A stretch of DNA of 64,000 nt from Halodesulfovibrio sp. (lineage in GTDB: Bacteria > Desulfobacterota > Desulfovibrionia > Desulfovibrionales > Desulfovibrionaceae). The notes below the pieces were generated by a model. That model saw only the letters and a program-made list of their open reading frames with translations, was not told the DNA's origin and made no database searches. Within the stretch, counting starts at the first letter, position 1. Every line of letters begins with the position of its first letter. This document shows positions 8,425-15,776 of this stretch, in pieces. The DNA lies in assembly GCF_025210605.1 (NCBI RefSeq), contig NZ_JAOARI010000032.1:62001-126000 (forward strand), given 5' to 3'. The translations under genes were made by a program, and so were the position numbers.

Positions 8425-9447
8425 ATGCGCCAAGTAACCGTTACAGAACATCTTTTATTGCATCAAACCAAAACTCCTGATGCATCTGGTAAATTTACTG
8501 CACTATTTTATGACCTCATTTTGGCGGCAAAAACCATTTCTAAAACGATGAACAAAGCAGGGTTGCTCGATATTCTCGGAGCAACTGGCGAAATCAATGT
8601 TCAGGGTGAACAGGTTCAGAAACTGGATGCATATGCTAACCGTGTTCTCATCCACCGCATGGAACGCACCGGTGTATTATGTGCAATTGCCTCTGAAGAG
8701 AATGCAGACTTTTTGCGTATTCCTGCGCAGTACAAGCAGGGAGAATATATCCTAATATTCGATCCACTTGATGGCTCTTCCAATGTAGATGTTAACGTAA
8801 ACGTCGGTACTATTTTTTCAATTTTACGCCGCAAATCCCCATCCAATAATGATGTAACACTTGGTGATATCTTGCAGAGTGGTGTTGAGCAGGTTGCCGC
8901 GGGGTATTTCCTGTATGGTCCTTCTACCATGCTTGTATACTCTACTGGTGATGGCGTGCATGGCTTTACGCTTGATCCTAGTGTTGGTGAGTTTTTGCTT
9001 TCCCACCCAGACCTGCGTATTCCAGAACAAGGTAAAGTGTACTCTGTAAACGAAGGCTATTACCAGTACTGGGATGATGCAACTCGCGAGGTTATCGAGT
9101 ACTTTAAAGGTGATGCCAACCCGCTTGGTAAGCCATACTCCGCGCGCTACATTGGTTCCCTTGTTGCAGATTTTCATAGAGGTTTGCTCAACGGTGGTAT
9201 TTATATGTACCCTGTGGACAATCGCAACCCGGGGAAAGCTAAAGGGAAGCTACGCTATTTATGTGAAGCATCTCCTCTTGCATATATTGCAGAGCAGGCT
9301 GGTGGTGCTGCGACAAACGGAACTAAGCGTATTTTAGAATTGCAGCCGGAAGAGCTGCACGAACGAGTACCACTCTTCATTGGATCTAAAAATGACGTTG
9401 AAGCTGTGGCAGAAATTTATAACAAAAGACGTAGCACAGCTGAATAG
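8425..9447 (+). CDS. fbp: Class I fructose-1,6-bisphosphatase
   Basis: Hydrolyses fructose 1,6-bisphosphate to fructose 6-phosphate in gluconeogenesis. The 340-residue protein has the class I metal site (SEEN, then [22 protein letters not shown]) and the C-terminal [18 protein letters not shown] segment, with typical length. A GGAG ribosome-binding site precedes the ATG. It has its own promoter at 8356 and is followed after 34 bases by tsaD, possibly cotranscribed. It complements pyruvate carboxylase and PEP synthase elsewhere in the window as a gluconeogenic set. Confidence 0.97.
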   Translation: MRQVTVTEHLLLHQTKTPDASGKFTALFYDLILAAKTISKTMNKAGLLDILGATGEINVQGEQVQKLDAYANRVLIHRMERTGVLCAIASEENADFLRIPAQYKQGEYILIFDPLDGSSNVDVNVNVGTIFSILRRKSPSNNDVTLGDILQSGVEQVAAGYFLYGPSTMLVYSTGDGVHGFTLDPSVGEFLLSHPDLRIPEQGKVYSVNEGYYQYWDDATREVIEYFKGDANPLGKPYSARYIGSLVADFHRGLLNGGIYMYPVDNRNPGKAKGKLRYLCEASPLAYIAEQAGGAATNGTKRILELQPEELHERVPLFIGSKNDVEAVAEIYNKRRSTAE

Positions 9448-9481
9448 CTGGTAGTGATGATACGGACTATGGAATAGTTGT

Positions 9482-10567
9482 ATGTTAACGTTAGGTATTG
9501 AGTCCTCGTGTGATGAAACCGCATTTGCACTTGTTCAGGACGGAAAACTGCTCGATAGTGTTATTTCGACACAAATAGATATTCATGCATTATTTGGTGG
9601 TGTAGTTCCAGAGATTGCATCCCGCGAACATTACCGTCTGATAGGGCATTTATACGATTCTTTACTTGCCAAAACTGGGATTGATGCAGAACAAATAGAT
9701 AATGTTGCAGTATCAAGAGGTCCCGGCTTGCTCGGAAGCTTGCTGGTTGGTGTCGGCTTTGCCAAAGGGCTTGTGGCTGGTACAACAAAGAAGCTGATTG
9801 GTGTTAACCACCTGCATGCACATTTGCTTGCCGCAGGATTAGAACAGGACATTGAGTTTCCTGCATTGGGGCTGCTGGTATCCGGCGGACACACCCAAAT
9901 ATTCCTCATCCGCGCAGCTGATGATTTTGTTGAACTAGGTAAGACTCTTGATGATGCCGCAGGTGAGGCTTTTGATAAGGTCGCAAAGATGTTGAATATG
10001 CCATATCCGGGAGGCAAGTACATTGACCAGTTGGGCAAACTTGCAGAGCCGGATACGAAACGATTTACACGACCATACCTTGACAATACAAATCTAAACT
10101 TTAGTTTCAGTGGGTTAAAGACCGCATTGAATTTGTATATTGAAGCTCATTCACACTTAAAGCTTCCGAGCTTGAATGATGTAGGTGAGTTGTTCAATGG
10201 AAACCGTGATGTAGCAGAGCTTGCTGAACTTTGCGCATCTTTCAACTTTACGGTTGCGGATACGTTACGGGTTAAAATGCAACGTGCCATTACCCAGCGA
10301 AAAGAAGCTGGGGATGCGGTTAAGAGCATAATTGTTGCCGGTGGAGTTGCTGCAAACAGTATGATTCGCGAAACGATGGCGGAAGTGGCAGAAAAAAATA
10401 AACTTACGTTCACGTTGCCTTCGTTTGCTTTGTGCACTGATAACGCTTCAATGGTTGCGTATATGGGTGAACAACTGGTTGCAAAAGGGTACTCTCACGG
10501 GCTGGATTTAGACGCTATCCCTCGTGGTAGAAAGATTCCGCAGGACTATCTGCATAGTTTGTGTTAG
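9482..10567 (+). CDS. tsaD: tRNA N6-adenosine threonylcarbamoyltransferase
   Basis: Transfers the threonylcarbamoyl group to A37 of ANN-decoding tRNAs, together with TsaB and TsaE. The 361-residue ASKHA-fold protein begins with LGIESSCDETAFALV. It has the metal-binding NHLHAHLLA motif and GLLVSGGHTQ, then GGVAANS and CTDNASMVAYMG. Length and motifs are standard. Neither tsaB nor tsaE is in the window. Confidence 0.97.
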   Translation: MLTLGIESSCDETAFALVQDGKLLDSVISTQIDIHALFGGVVPEIASREHYRLIGHLYDSLLAKTGIDAEQIDNVAVSRGPGLLGSLLVGVGFAKGLVAGTTKKLIGVNHLHAHLLAAGLEQDIEFPALGLLVSGGHTQIFLIRAADDFVELGKTLDDAAGEAFDKVAKMLNMPYPGGKYIDQLGKLAEPDTKRFTRPYLDNTNLNFSFSGLKTALNLYIEAHSHLKLPSLNDVGELFNGNRDVAELAELCASFNFTVADTLRVKMQRAITQRKEAGDAVKSIIVAGGVAANSMIRETMAEVAEKNKLTFTLPSFALCTDNASMVAYMGEQLVAKGYSHGLDLDAIPRGRKIPQDYLHSLC

Positions 10568-10573
10568 AAATTG

Positions 10574-10604
10574 AAGAGTGAGCGAGAAAAATTGACTCAC
10601 TCTT
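10574..10604. other. Hairpin between tsaD and trxA without a T-run
   Basis: AAGAGTGAG pairs with CTCACTCTT around a 13-base A-rich loop, directly after tsaD. There is no T-run, so it may be a weak terminator or an mRNA 3'-end stabiliser. A TTGACA at 10603 could be a -35 element for trxA, but I see no good -10 partner. Confidence 0.4.
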
Positions 10605-10731
10605 GACACTGCCTTACAGGCTTACTAATTGTAGTTTTCAGTAAATACAACCTCCTGTAGATATTTGCTGAGTTCTGAACGCAATGACCGTCTGGTCAAT
10701 TTTTTAATGTTTAGTAAAAAAGGAGCGAACA

Positions 10732-11055
10732 ATGGCTGCTCAAGTAACAGATAGCAATTTTGAAGCTGAAATTCTCGAATCTAAGATTCCTGCTCTGGTG
10801 GACTTCTGGGCTCCTTGGTGTGGCCCTTGCCGTGCTATGGGACCAGTAATCGACGAGCTTGCTGCTGAATATGAAGGCCAGGTTCGTATCGTAAAAATGA
10901 ATGTTGATGAAAACCCTGGTACTCCAAGCAAGTATGGCATTCGTGCTATTCCTACCATCATCCTTTTCAAAGATGGTGAAGTGCTCGAGCAAGTAACCGG
11001 CGCAGTTTCTAAAAGCAGCATTCAAGATATGATTACCAAGAAGGCTCTTGGCTAA
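10732..11055 (+). CDS. trxA: Thioredoxin
   Basis: A 107-residue classical thioredoxin with WAPWCGPCRAMGP (active-site cysteines 30 and 33), the cis-proline segment AIPTIILF and the standard length. It passes electrons from TrxB to disulfide-containing proteins. AAGGAGCG precedes the ATG. Its TAA shares one base with the trxB ATG (TAATG), so the pair is translationally coupled. Confidence 0.97.
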   Translation: MAAQVTDSNFEAEILESKIPALVDFWAPWCGPCRAMGPVIDELAAEYEGQVRIVKMNVDENPGTPSKYGIRAIPTIILFKDGEVLEQVTGAVSKSSIQDMITKKALG

Positions 11056-11978
11056 TGAAAAAATACGATTGCTTTGTAATCGGGGGCGGTCCGGCTGGAA
11101 TGACGGCCGCCCTTTATCTTCTTAGGTCGGGGGTAACAGTGGCGATGGCTGAAAAGCTGACGCCCGGCGGACAAGTTCTGCAGACCGAGGAAGTAGAGAA
11201 TTACCCGGGCTTTCCTAAAGGCATTAAAGGCTATGAACTCGCAGATGTTTTTGCAGAGCATCTTGAGGGATACGAGTTGGATCGCTACACAGAGCCGGTA
11301 ACCTCTCTCCAGCATGCACATGGCGCGAATAAACTGAAAGTGGGCGATCAAGAAATTATTGCTCGTTCCATCATTATTTGCACTGGTGCCCGTTACAAAA
11401 AGCTTGGTCTCCCCAATGAAGAATTTTTGACAGGCAAAGGCGTATCTTATTGCGCTTTATGTGACGGTAACTTTTTTAGAAACCAGACTGTTGCTGTTGT
11501 CGGTGGCGGAAACTCCGCTTTGGAGGAGTCTCTTTATCTGGCAAAGCTGGTTAAAAAGTTGTATCTCATTCACAGACGTGAAGGCTTCCGTGCTGCAAAG
11601 TACTATCAGGATAAAATTAAAGCTTCTCCAGTTATCGAAATTGTTAAAAACACCATTGTTAAAGAATTGCATGGTGAAAATGGGTTAACTGGAGTTCTTG
11701 TAAAAAATTTGAAAACAGAAAAAGAGGAAGTAGTTCCTGTTGATGGTCTGTTTGTTTTTGTTGGCTATGAGCCAAACAAAGAATTGCTGCCGGAAGGTTT
11801 GCAAACAGATGAGATAGGTTTTATTTTGACCGATATTGAAATGCGCACCAACTTGCCGGGTATTTTTGCTGCCGGTGATTGCAGGGCAAAACAATGTCGA
11901 CAGGTTACAACTGCTGTTGGTGATGGTGCCACAGCAGCCAACTCCGCTTTCCTCTATTTGGAACAACTCAATGCGTAG
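11055..11978 (+). CDS. trxB: Thioredoxin reductase
   Basis: An FAD-dependent disulfide reductase that reduces TrxA using a pyridine nucleotide. The 307-residue protein has an N-terminal [11 protein letters not shown] flavin motif, the redox pair C133-ALC-C136 in SYCALCDG, a second nucleotide motif [11 protein letters not shown] followed by HRREGFRA, and the closing AAGDCR segment. The HRR motif resembles NADPH-type enzymes. It overlaps trxA by 1 base and the downstream bamD by 8 bases. Confidence 0.95.
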   Translation: MKKYDCFVIGGGPAGMTAALYLLRSGVTVAMAEKLTPGGQVLQTEEVENYPGFPKGIKGYELADVFAEHLEGYELDRYTEPVTSLQHAHGANKLKVGDQEIIARSIIICTGARYKKLGLPNEEFLTGKGVSYCALCDGNFFRNQTVAVVGGGNSALEESLYLAKLVKKLYLIHRREGFRAAKYYQDKIKASPVIEIVKNTIVKELHGENGLTGVLVKNLKTEKEEVVPVDGLFVFVGYEPNKELLPEGLQTDEIGFILTDIEMRTNLPGIFAAGDCRAKQCRQVTTAVGDGATAANSAFLYLEQLNA

Positions 11979-12702
11979 AAAGTTTCTTCGTTTTTTAGCC
12001 ATTCTTCCACTGCTCAGTGTTTTGTCTGGCTGTGGTATTATTGACTATTTTTATCTTCCACCACCTGAGGATACTGCTCAGGAAATATTTGAAGCTGGCA
12101 ACGATGCCATGCGTGATAAAAATTACGCACAGGCTAAAGAGTATTTCACAACTCTCAAAGATAAATATCCGTTCAGCCCATATGCCGTGGAAGCAGAACT
12201 TTCTTTGGCGGATGCGTACTTCCTTGATGCAGATTATCTGTTGGCAGTGGATGCATACAAGGAATTTGAATCATTGCATCCGCGTCATAAAGCGATTCCG
12301 TACGTATTGTTCCAGATCGGAAAGGCGCACATGGATAGCTTTGTTTCAATCGACCGTCCGCAAGACAACGTTGCAGAAGCATATGAGTATCTTACTCGTC
12401 TTAAAGAGTCATATCCGGGGACGGAGTATGCAGAAAAAGCTACTGCATTGATGCAGGAAGCTAGAAAGCTTATGGCGGCGCATGAAGTCTATGTTGCAGA
12501 TTTTTACTGGCGGCGCGAAAGCTACGGTTCTGCATACGAACGTTATAAGTTTGTACTTGAGAACTTTAAGGACGTTCCTGACTTCCAAGAGTACGTAAAA
12601 GAACGTGCTCGACTTTCCTACCTTAAAAAGGCTGAACAAGAGGCAGAGCTTCTTCGTAAAGACCGTGAAGGTTCTTGGAAAGATTATTTCGAATGGCTGT
12701 AA
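11971..12702 (+). CDS. bamD: Outer-membrane assembly lipoprotein BamD
   Basis: A 242-residue lipoprotein of the BamD/YfiO family, part of the beta-barrel assembly machine. A signal peptide ends in the lipobox LSGC, and then TPR-like repeats run through the chain ([51 protein letters not shown]). The start at ATG 11971 gives the proper signal peptide and lies within the end of trxB. This overlap with a redox gene makes expression of the two interdependent. It is followed by a strong terminator. Confidence 0.93.
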   Translation: MRRKFLRFLAILPLLSVLSGCGIIDYFYLPPPEDTAQEIFEAGNDAMRDKNYAQAKEYFTTLKDKYPFSPYAVEAELSLADAYFLDADYLLAVDAYKEFESLHPRHKAIPYVLFQIGKAHMDSFVSIDRPQDNVAEAYEYLTRLKESYPGTEYAEKATALMQEARKLMAAHEVYVADFYWRRESYGSAYERYKFVLENFKDVPDFQEYVKERARLSYLKKAEQEAELLRKDREGSWKDYFEWL

Positions 12703-12724
12703 TAAGTCGTTAGTGATTTCAAAT

Positions 12725-12760
12725 AAACTCCCGCATGGCAGTGTCATGCGGGAGTTTTTG
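12725..12760 (+). terminator. Terminator of the trxA-trxB-bamD operon
   Basis: A 13-bp GC-rich stem, AAACTCCCGCATG with CATGCGGGAGTTT, around a 7-nt loop and followed by a T-rich tail. Confidence 0.9.
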
Positions 12761-12806
12761 TTTGTAGTTGAGTAGAGAGAAAAGTGCTTACTGATGATTA
12801 AGGAAT

Positions 12807-12838
12807 GTAAGGCGCGAGAGTGCGTTACCTTTGTTTTT
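12807..12838 (+). terminator. Possible second terminator with a GNRA loop
   Basis: GTAAGGCGC and GTGCGTTAC pair with one mismatch and one wobble around a GAGA tetraloop, followed by CTTTGTTTTTG. It could be a backup terminator or the end of a short transcript. Confidence 0.4.
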
Positions 12839-13026
12839 GAATCCTATTTTTTGCTGCTGTTTTTCTGAGCCAGAGGACGCAACGTCCCTAAAGATAAGAC
12901 ATCTTGTCTAATTATAAATATTCTAATACAACTCTCGCTTAGGTAAGATGCCCTTGAAGCGAGAACGTGTATCGACGTGTGAGTTTCAACTTCTTCGACT
13001 CAAACTATAATCTGTGAAAAAATATT

Positions 13027-13359
13027 ATGACAGCTTACGCAAATCTTCTTGCAGCAATTGTGCTAGAAGTTATAGCAACTAGTGCCTTAAAGGCGTCAAA
13101 CGGTTTTGCAAAGTTGGGACCAAGCCTTATTGTTATCGTTGGATATGTCGCTAGTTTTTATCTTTTTTCTATGGTGCTTAAAACAATGTCTGTAGGTGTG
13201 GCATACGCTATATGGTGTGGATTAGGCATTGTTTTGGTCACATTAGTTAGTATTTTTTTGTATGACCAAGTTCCAGATCTTCCAGCTGTTTTGGGAATGT
13301 TCTTAATCCTTCTGGGTGTATGTGTGATTAACTACTTTTCAAAAACTATTATGCACTAA
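13027..13359 (+). CDS. Small multidrug resistance (SMR) transporter, EmrE-like
   Basis: A 110-residue four-helix inner-membrane protein of the SMR family. The essential Glu14 is present in AAIVLEVIATSALK. The AYAIWCGLGIVLVTL segment matches the third helix of EmrE/Qac proteins, favouring drug or polyamine-type antiport over the guanidinium exporters. It is monocistronic with its own terminator. The substrate cannot be read from sequence. Confidence 0.92.
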   Translation: MTAYANLLAAIVLEVIATSALKASNGFAKLGPSLIVIVGYVASFYLFSMVLKTMSVGVAYAIWCGLGIVLVTLVSIFLYDQVPDLPAVLGMFLILLGVCVINYFSKTIMH

Positions 13360-13390
13360 ATTAGGTATATTTCCCTATTTAGAAGTAGAT

Positions 13391-13428
13391 AAGAGGTTAT
13401 CCAGTTTATGGGTAACCTCTTTGTTTTT
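13391..13428 (+). terminator. Terminator of the SMR gene
   Basis: A 12-bp stem, AAGAGGTTATCC with GGGTAACCTCTT (one wobble), around a 7-nt loop and followed by a TTGTTTTT tail. Confidence 0.85.
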
Positions 13429-13429
13429 G

Positions 13430-13707
13430 ATAACCCAAAAGACAAACAAGTGTGGGGCGGTTTGTTACATTCATTTTGGAGTAGCTGGTCGCAATCTAAT
13501 CTGAATAGGGTAGACTCCAATAATAGCTGAGTATTTTGAGAGGGGGAGATTTAAAGTTCGAACCGGACAACGTAATTGTCGCTCAATACTCCTGCTCGTT
13601 GTAAGTGTGTTTAACAGTTTCTTTGGTGGAAGCTTGTTTCAGGACGAGACAGTTTTTCCATAATAAGTTCATTTGCAGTGAGCTTTTTAGGACGGGACAG
13701 TGCAAAT
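13430..13707. other. Gene-free stretch with a possible structured RNA
   Basis: No supported protein gene. TTGGAGT (13476) pairs with ACTCCAA (13514), and GAGTATT (13529) pairs with AATACTC (13585), the latter enclosing a GACAA-CGTAA-TTGTC hairpin. A plus-strand transcript could end at the bidirectional hairpin at 13708. This is suggestive only. Confidence 0.3.
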
Positions 13708-13742
13708 AAAAAAAGCCATCGATTTGATCGATGGCTTTTTTT
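13708..13742 (-). terminator. Bidirectional terminator downstream of tRNA-Gln
   Basis: AAAAAAGCCATCGAT and ATCGATGGCTTTTTT pair around TTG, with A/T runs on both sides. It ends the minus-strand tRNA transcript and could also stop plus-strand transcription. Confidence 0.9.
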
Positions 13743-13771
13743 ATCTTGAACTCTCAAGATGAATTGTTGTT

Positions 13772-13847
13772 TGGCTGGGACGGCAGGACTCGAACCCGCG
13801 GATGTCGGGACCAAAACCCGATGCCTTACCAACTTGGCTACGTCCCA
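13772..13847 (-). tRNA. tRNA-Gln (anticodon TTG)
   Basis: Folds as a full cloverleaf. The acceptor is TGGGACG/CGTCCCA with G as discriminator and an encoded CCA. The anticodon stem is TCGGG/CCCGA with loop TTTTGGT, giving anticodon TTG. The T arm contains GGGTTCGAGTCC. It stands alone between its own promoter and a terminator. Confidence 0.95.
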
Positions 13848-13865
13848 GCAGCAGCAACAAGAGCG

Positions 13866-13894
13866 TGTATAGTGAGGAGCTTGTGTTTCGTCAA
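13866..13894 (-). promoter_or_regulatory. Promoter of tRNA-Gln
   Basis: On the minus strand, TTGACG and TATACA are separated by exactly 17 bases and end 19 bases before the mature tRNA 5' end. This is a near-consensus stable-RNA promoter. Confidence 0.7.
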
Positions 13895-14095
13895 GCAGAA
13901 AATTTATTTTTTTTATATTTAATTTCAAATTACATGAAAAATTGGAACCCTAATTGAATTGTTTTACTTAATGTTCAATGTATTTGTTTGAAATAAATAA
14001 CTTTTTAAATCGATCTGCTGAGAACAGGATTTTATGTGATGTAAATAAATTTTTCACTGATATTTTAGCAAGTTCTACAGCAGATACTCATTTGT

Positions 14096-14254
14096 TTAGC
14101 GTAGCGCATCTATATGCAGAGGCTTGTGGCAATGTGGACATATAATTTGTGGATGATGACTTTTTGAATCAAGCACTGTGTATGTCCATAACCCAGATTG
14201 TTTCACATAGTTAACCAAAAGAACAAATCCACAAGTACAAAATCTTTTTTGCAT
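14096..14254 (-). CDS. Small zinc-ribbon-like protein
   Basis: A 52-residue protein with two cysteine pairs, CTCG near residue 6 and CPHCH near residue 40, spaced as in a zinc ribbon. The start is ATG 14254, with GAGG 6 bases upstream; a much longer in-frame ORF upstream has no ribosome-binding site and looks like non-coding sequence. It lies about 145 bases downstream of the S24 repressor gene on the same strand. The function is unknown. Confidence 0.55.
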   Translation of the reverse strand: MQKRFCTCGFVLLVNYVKQSGLWTYTVLDSKSHHPQIICPHCHKPLHIDALR

Positions 14255-14399
14255 GACAGCCTCTTTGTTTATAAAAGTTAACAGGGTTTGCCAAATAATT
14301 TTGAGATAAGCTGGCAAGGTGAAATTTAGAGATGTTGCTAGAGATGCGAATTGATGACGTGTTGCTTGTTTCAATCGTACCACTAGGGTTTTGTTGAAA

Positions 14400-15050
14400 T
14401 TAGTAGTCTCTAGAAGACCAAACTATTTTCCCGATAATGCGGAAGGACAGTAGTTCATCCCCTTGCAGTTCGATTGGTGAGTATGCTGAATTGTCACTTG
14501 TAAGGGTAACGTTATGCTGCGTTGTGAGAACTCGTTTAATCATAATGGAATCCTCAATGCCGACTGCATAAATTGTGTTTGGATGAATCGTCGTTTGCGA
14601 CTGGTCGACAAGAACAGTATCGCCTTGGCAGATAAACGGCTCCATGCTGTCACCAGTTACATCCATAAGTACCATTGCTGAAGGAGTACCCTTTTTTTCT
14701 AGCCATGACTGCTTGAAAATATGTTCTTCAATGGGAGTAGCTTCTATTTCAAAAGAGCCTCCGCCTGCACATAGTCTTGCATACACCTTCGGAACTGTGC
14801 AGGTGGCTGTGTGTTCTTGCACGAAGGAGGTGGGCACTACCTCCGGCTTCCCAACACCAAATTCGAGCCAATCGGCAGAAAGTTGAAAAGAACGCGATAG
14901 TGCCAGAACCCATTTTTGTGGAATAGAATTTCTTCGCTTAGCTTGTGTGATAGCAGAGCGATTTACGCCAAGGGCTTTTGCCAAATCGTGTTGCGTCGCA
15001 ATTGAAGTCGCTTGCCGGACGCGAGTAAAAAAGACTTCAAATTCAATCAT
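14400..15050 (-). CDS. CI/LexA-like transcriptional repressor (HTH plus S24 peptidase)
   Basis: A 216-residue regulator. It has an N-terminal helix-turn-helix of the phage CI type (ATQHDLAKALGVNRSAITQAKRRN). The C-terminal S24 domain has the catalytic Ser135 in TGDSMEP and Lys172 in MIKRVL. The likely self-cleavage bond is Ala95-Gly96 in LCAGGG. Such proteins are inactivated by RecA-stimulated autoproteolysis, so a damage- or stress-response role is inferred. No phage structural, integrase or excisionase genes surround it, so it is a stand-alone regulator rather than part of a visible prophage. Confidence 0.85.
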   Translation of the reverse strand: MIEFEVFFTRVRQATSIATQHDLAKALGVNRSAITQAKRRNSIPQKWVLALSRSFQLSADWLEFGVGKPEVVPTSFVQEHTATCTVPKVYARLCAGGGSFEIEATPIEEHIFKQSWLEKKGTPSAMVLMDVTGDSMEPFICQGDTVLVDQSQTTIHPNTIYAVGIEDSIMIKRVLTTQHNVTLTSDNSAYSPIELQGDELLSFRIIGKIVWSSRDY

Positions 15051-15203
15051 AGTTCTCTCAAGGCACTAGGATACGTTTTTATCATTATCATTTTTGAATC
15101 TGCTATGAGTGACAGATTTGTTTTGATGTATTGTTCTATCTTATAAGAAGGAAAAGCTACATATATCTTTTTGAATACAATTTAAAACTATCTGTAAACA
15201 AAG

Positions 15204-15247
15204 CCCTTTCAGCTTGTGTTGATATATATAAACACAAGCTGAAAGGG
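15204..15247. repeat. 17-bp perfect palindrome
   Basis: Two 17-base arms, each starting or ending in CCCTTTCAGC and its complement, flank a 10-base AT-rich loop (gatatatata). The right arm contains the AAAGGG that would serve as ribosome-binding site for the 15-codon ORF at 15253. No T-run follows, so it is not a normal terminator. It could be an operator or an mRNA hairpin. Confidence 0.85.
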
Positions 15248-15252
15248 GATCA

Positions 15253-15300
15253 ATGAGAAAAAGTACAAATACAAGTTGTGACAAAAAAGCGCCCTGTTGA
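15253..15300 (+). CDS. Possible 15-residue peptide ORF
   Basis: ATG 15253 is preceded by AAAGGGG at a good distance and encodes MRKSTNTSCDKKAPC before a TGA. The last codons lie in the left arm of the terminator at 15283. Good ribosome-binding site placement and its nesting in the palindrome make it worth noting, but such ORFs arise by chance. Confidence 0.2.
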   Translation: MRKSTNTSCDKKAPC

Positions 15301-15312
15301 GGGCGCTTTTTT
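15283..15312 (-). terminator. Terminator after the mutS-lipoprotein genes
   Basis: GCGCCCT and AGGGCGC pair around GTTG, with A6 on the left and T6 on the right, so it can work on either strand. It lies about 20 bases after the minus-strand lipoprotein stop. Confidence 0.9.
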
Positions 15313-15332
15313 AAATTGCTGTAGATTGCTGA

Positions 15333-15776
15333 CTAAGGCATTTCTATAAAGTATTCTTTCGAAACAGCATCAGGCATACCGAAGTATTTGCTTTTGGCTG
15401 TAACCTTCATACGGTAGAGCGAAGAAATTTGAGTAGGGCAGATGCTGGTCTTAAATTGTCCGCTGTTACTGATAAGCCCCAATTCCCCCGGTGAGAAAAT
15501 AAATTCTTCATCTGATTGGAAAGGACAGCCTGGGCAGTCTGCCTCTTCGCCTGCTTTCTGTAATTCGATGAGAATTTCATCAATGTTCGTCATATTGCCA
15601 GAGAGCTTGCCGTTTACGTTTATGCACGGTGGTTGTACAGATGTTTCTATGGAACTCCATTTAAAATAATCTGAAGAGCTAGCTGGTGTCGGATCACTTT
15701 TAAAGCCACAACCAGCGACGGCTATAACTAATACACAGGCTGCCATTACACTGGTAAGGCGCTTAATTGGCGTCAT
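15333..15776 (-). CDS. Small lipoprotein of unknown function
   Basis: A 147-residue predicted lipoprotein with a signal peptide ending in the lipobox VAGC, followed by a cysteine-containing region (CPGCP near residue 82 and two further cysteines). I do not recognise the family. It overlaps the 3' end of mutS by 14 bases and is probably translated from the mutS transcript. The extracytoplasmic location follows from the lipobox; no function can be assigned. Confidence 0.75.
   Translation of the reverse strand: MTPIKRLTSVMAACVLVIAVAGCGFKSDPTPASSSDYFKWSSIETSVQPPCINVNGKLSGNMTNIDEILIELQKAGEEADCPGCPFQSDEEFIFSPGELGLISNSGQFKTSICPTQISSLYRMKVTAKSKYFGMPDAVSKEYFIEMP

Larger units (their letters stand above)
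12703..13026. other. Gene-free stretch before the SMR gene
   Basis: About 320 bases holding two terminator-like hairpins (12725 and 12807) and a small GGACG-CAA-CGTCC hairpin near 12874. I found neither a convincing promoter nor a known riboswitch consensus. Confidence 0.4.

Noticed and set aside
12840..13026. Guanidine-type riboswitch upstream of the SMR gene
   Set aside because: The GGACG-CAA-CGTCC hairpin is present, but I cannot find the paired ACGR-loop stems or other known consensus. The protein also looks more EmrE-like than guanidinium-exporter-like.
13772..15050. tRNA-Gln plus CI-like repressor as an integrated element
   Set aside because: No integrase, no duplicated tRNA 3' end, and the repressor lies on the tRNA 5' side, opposite to the usual integration side.
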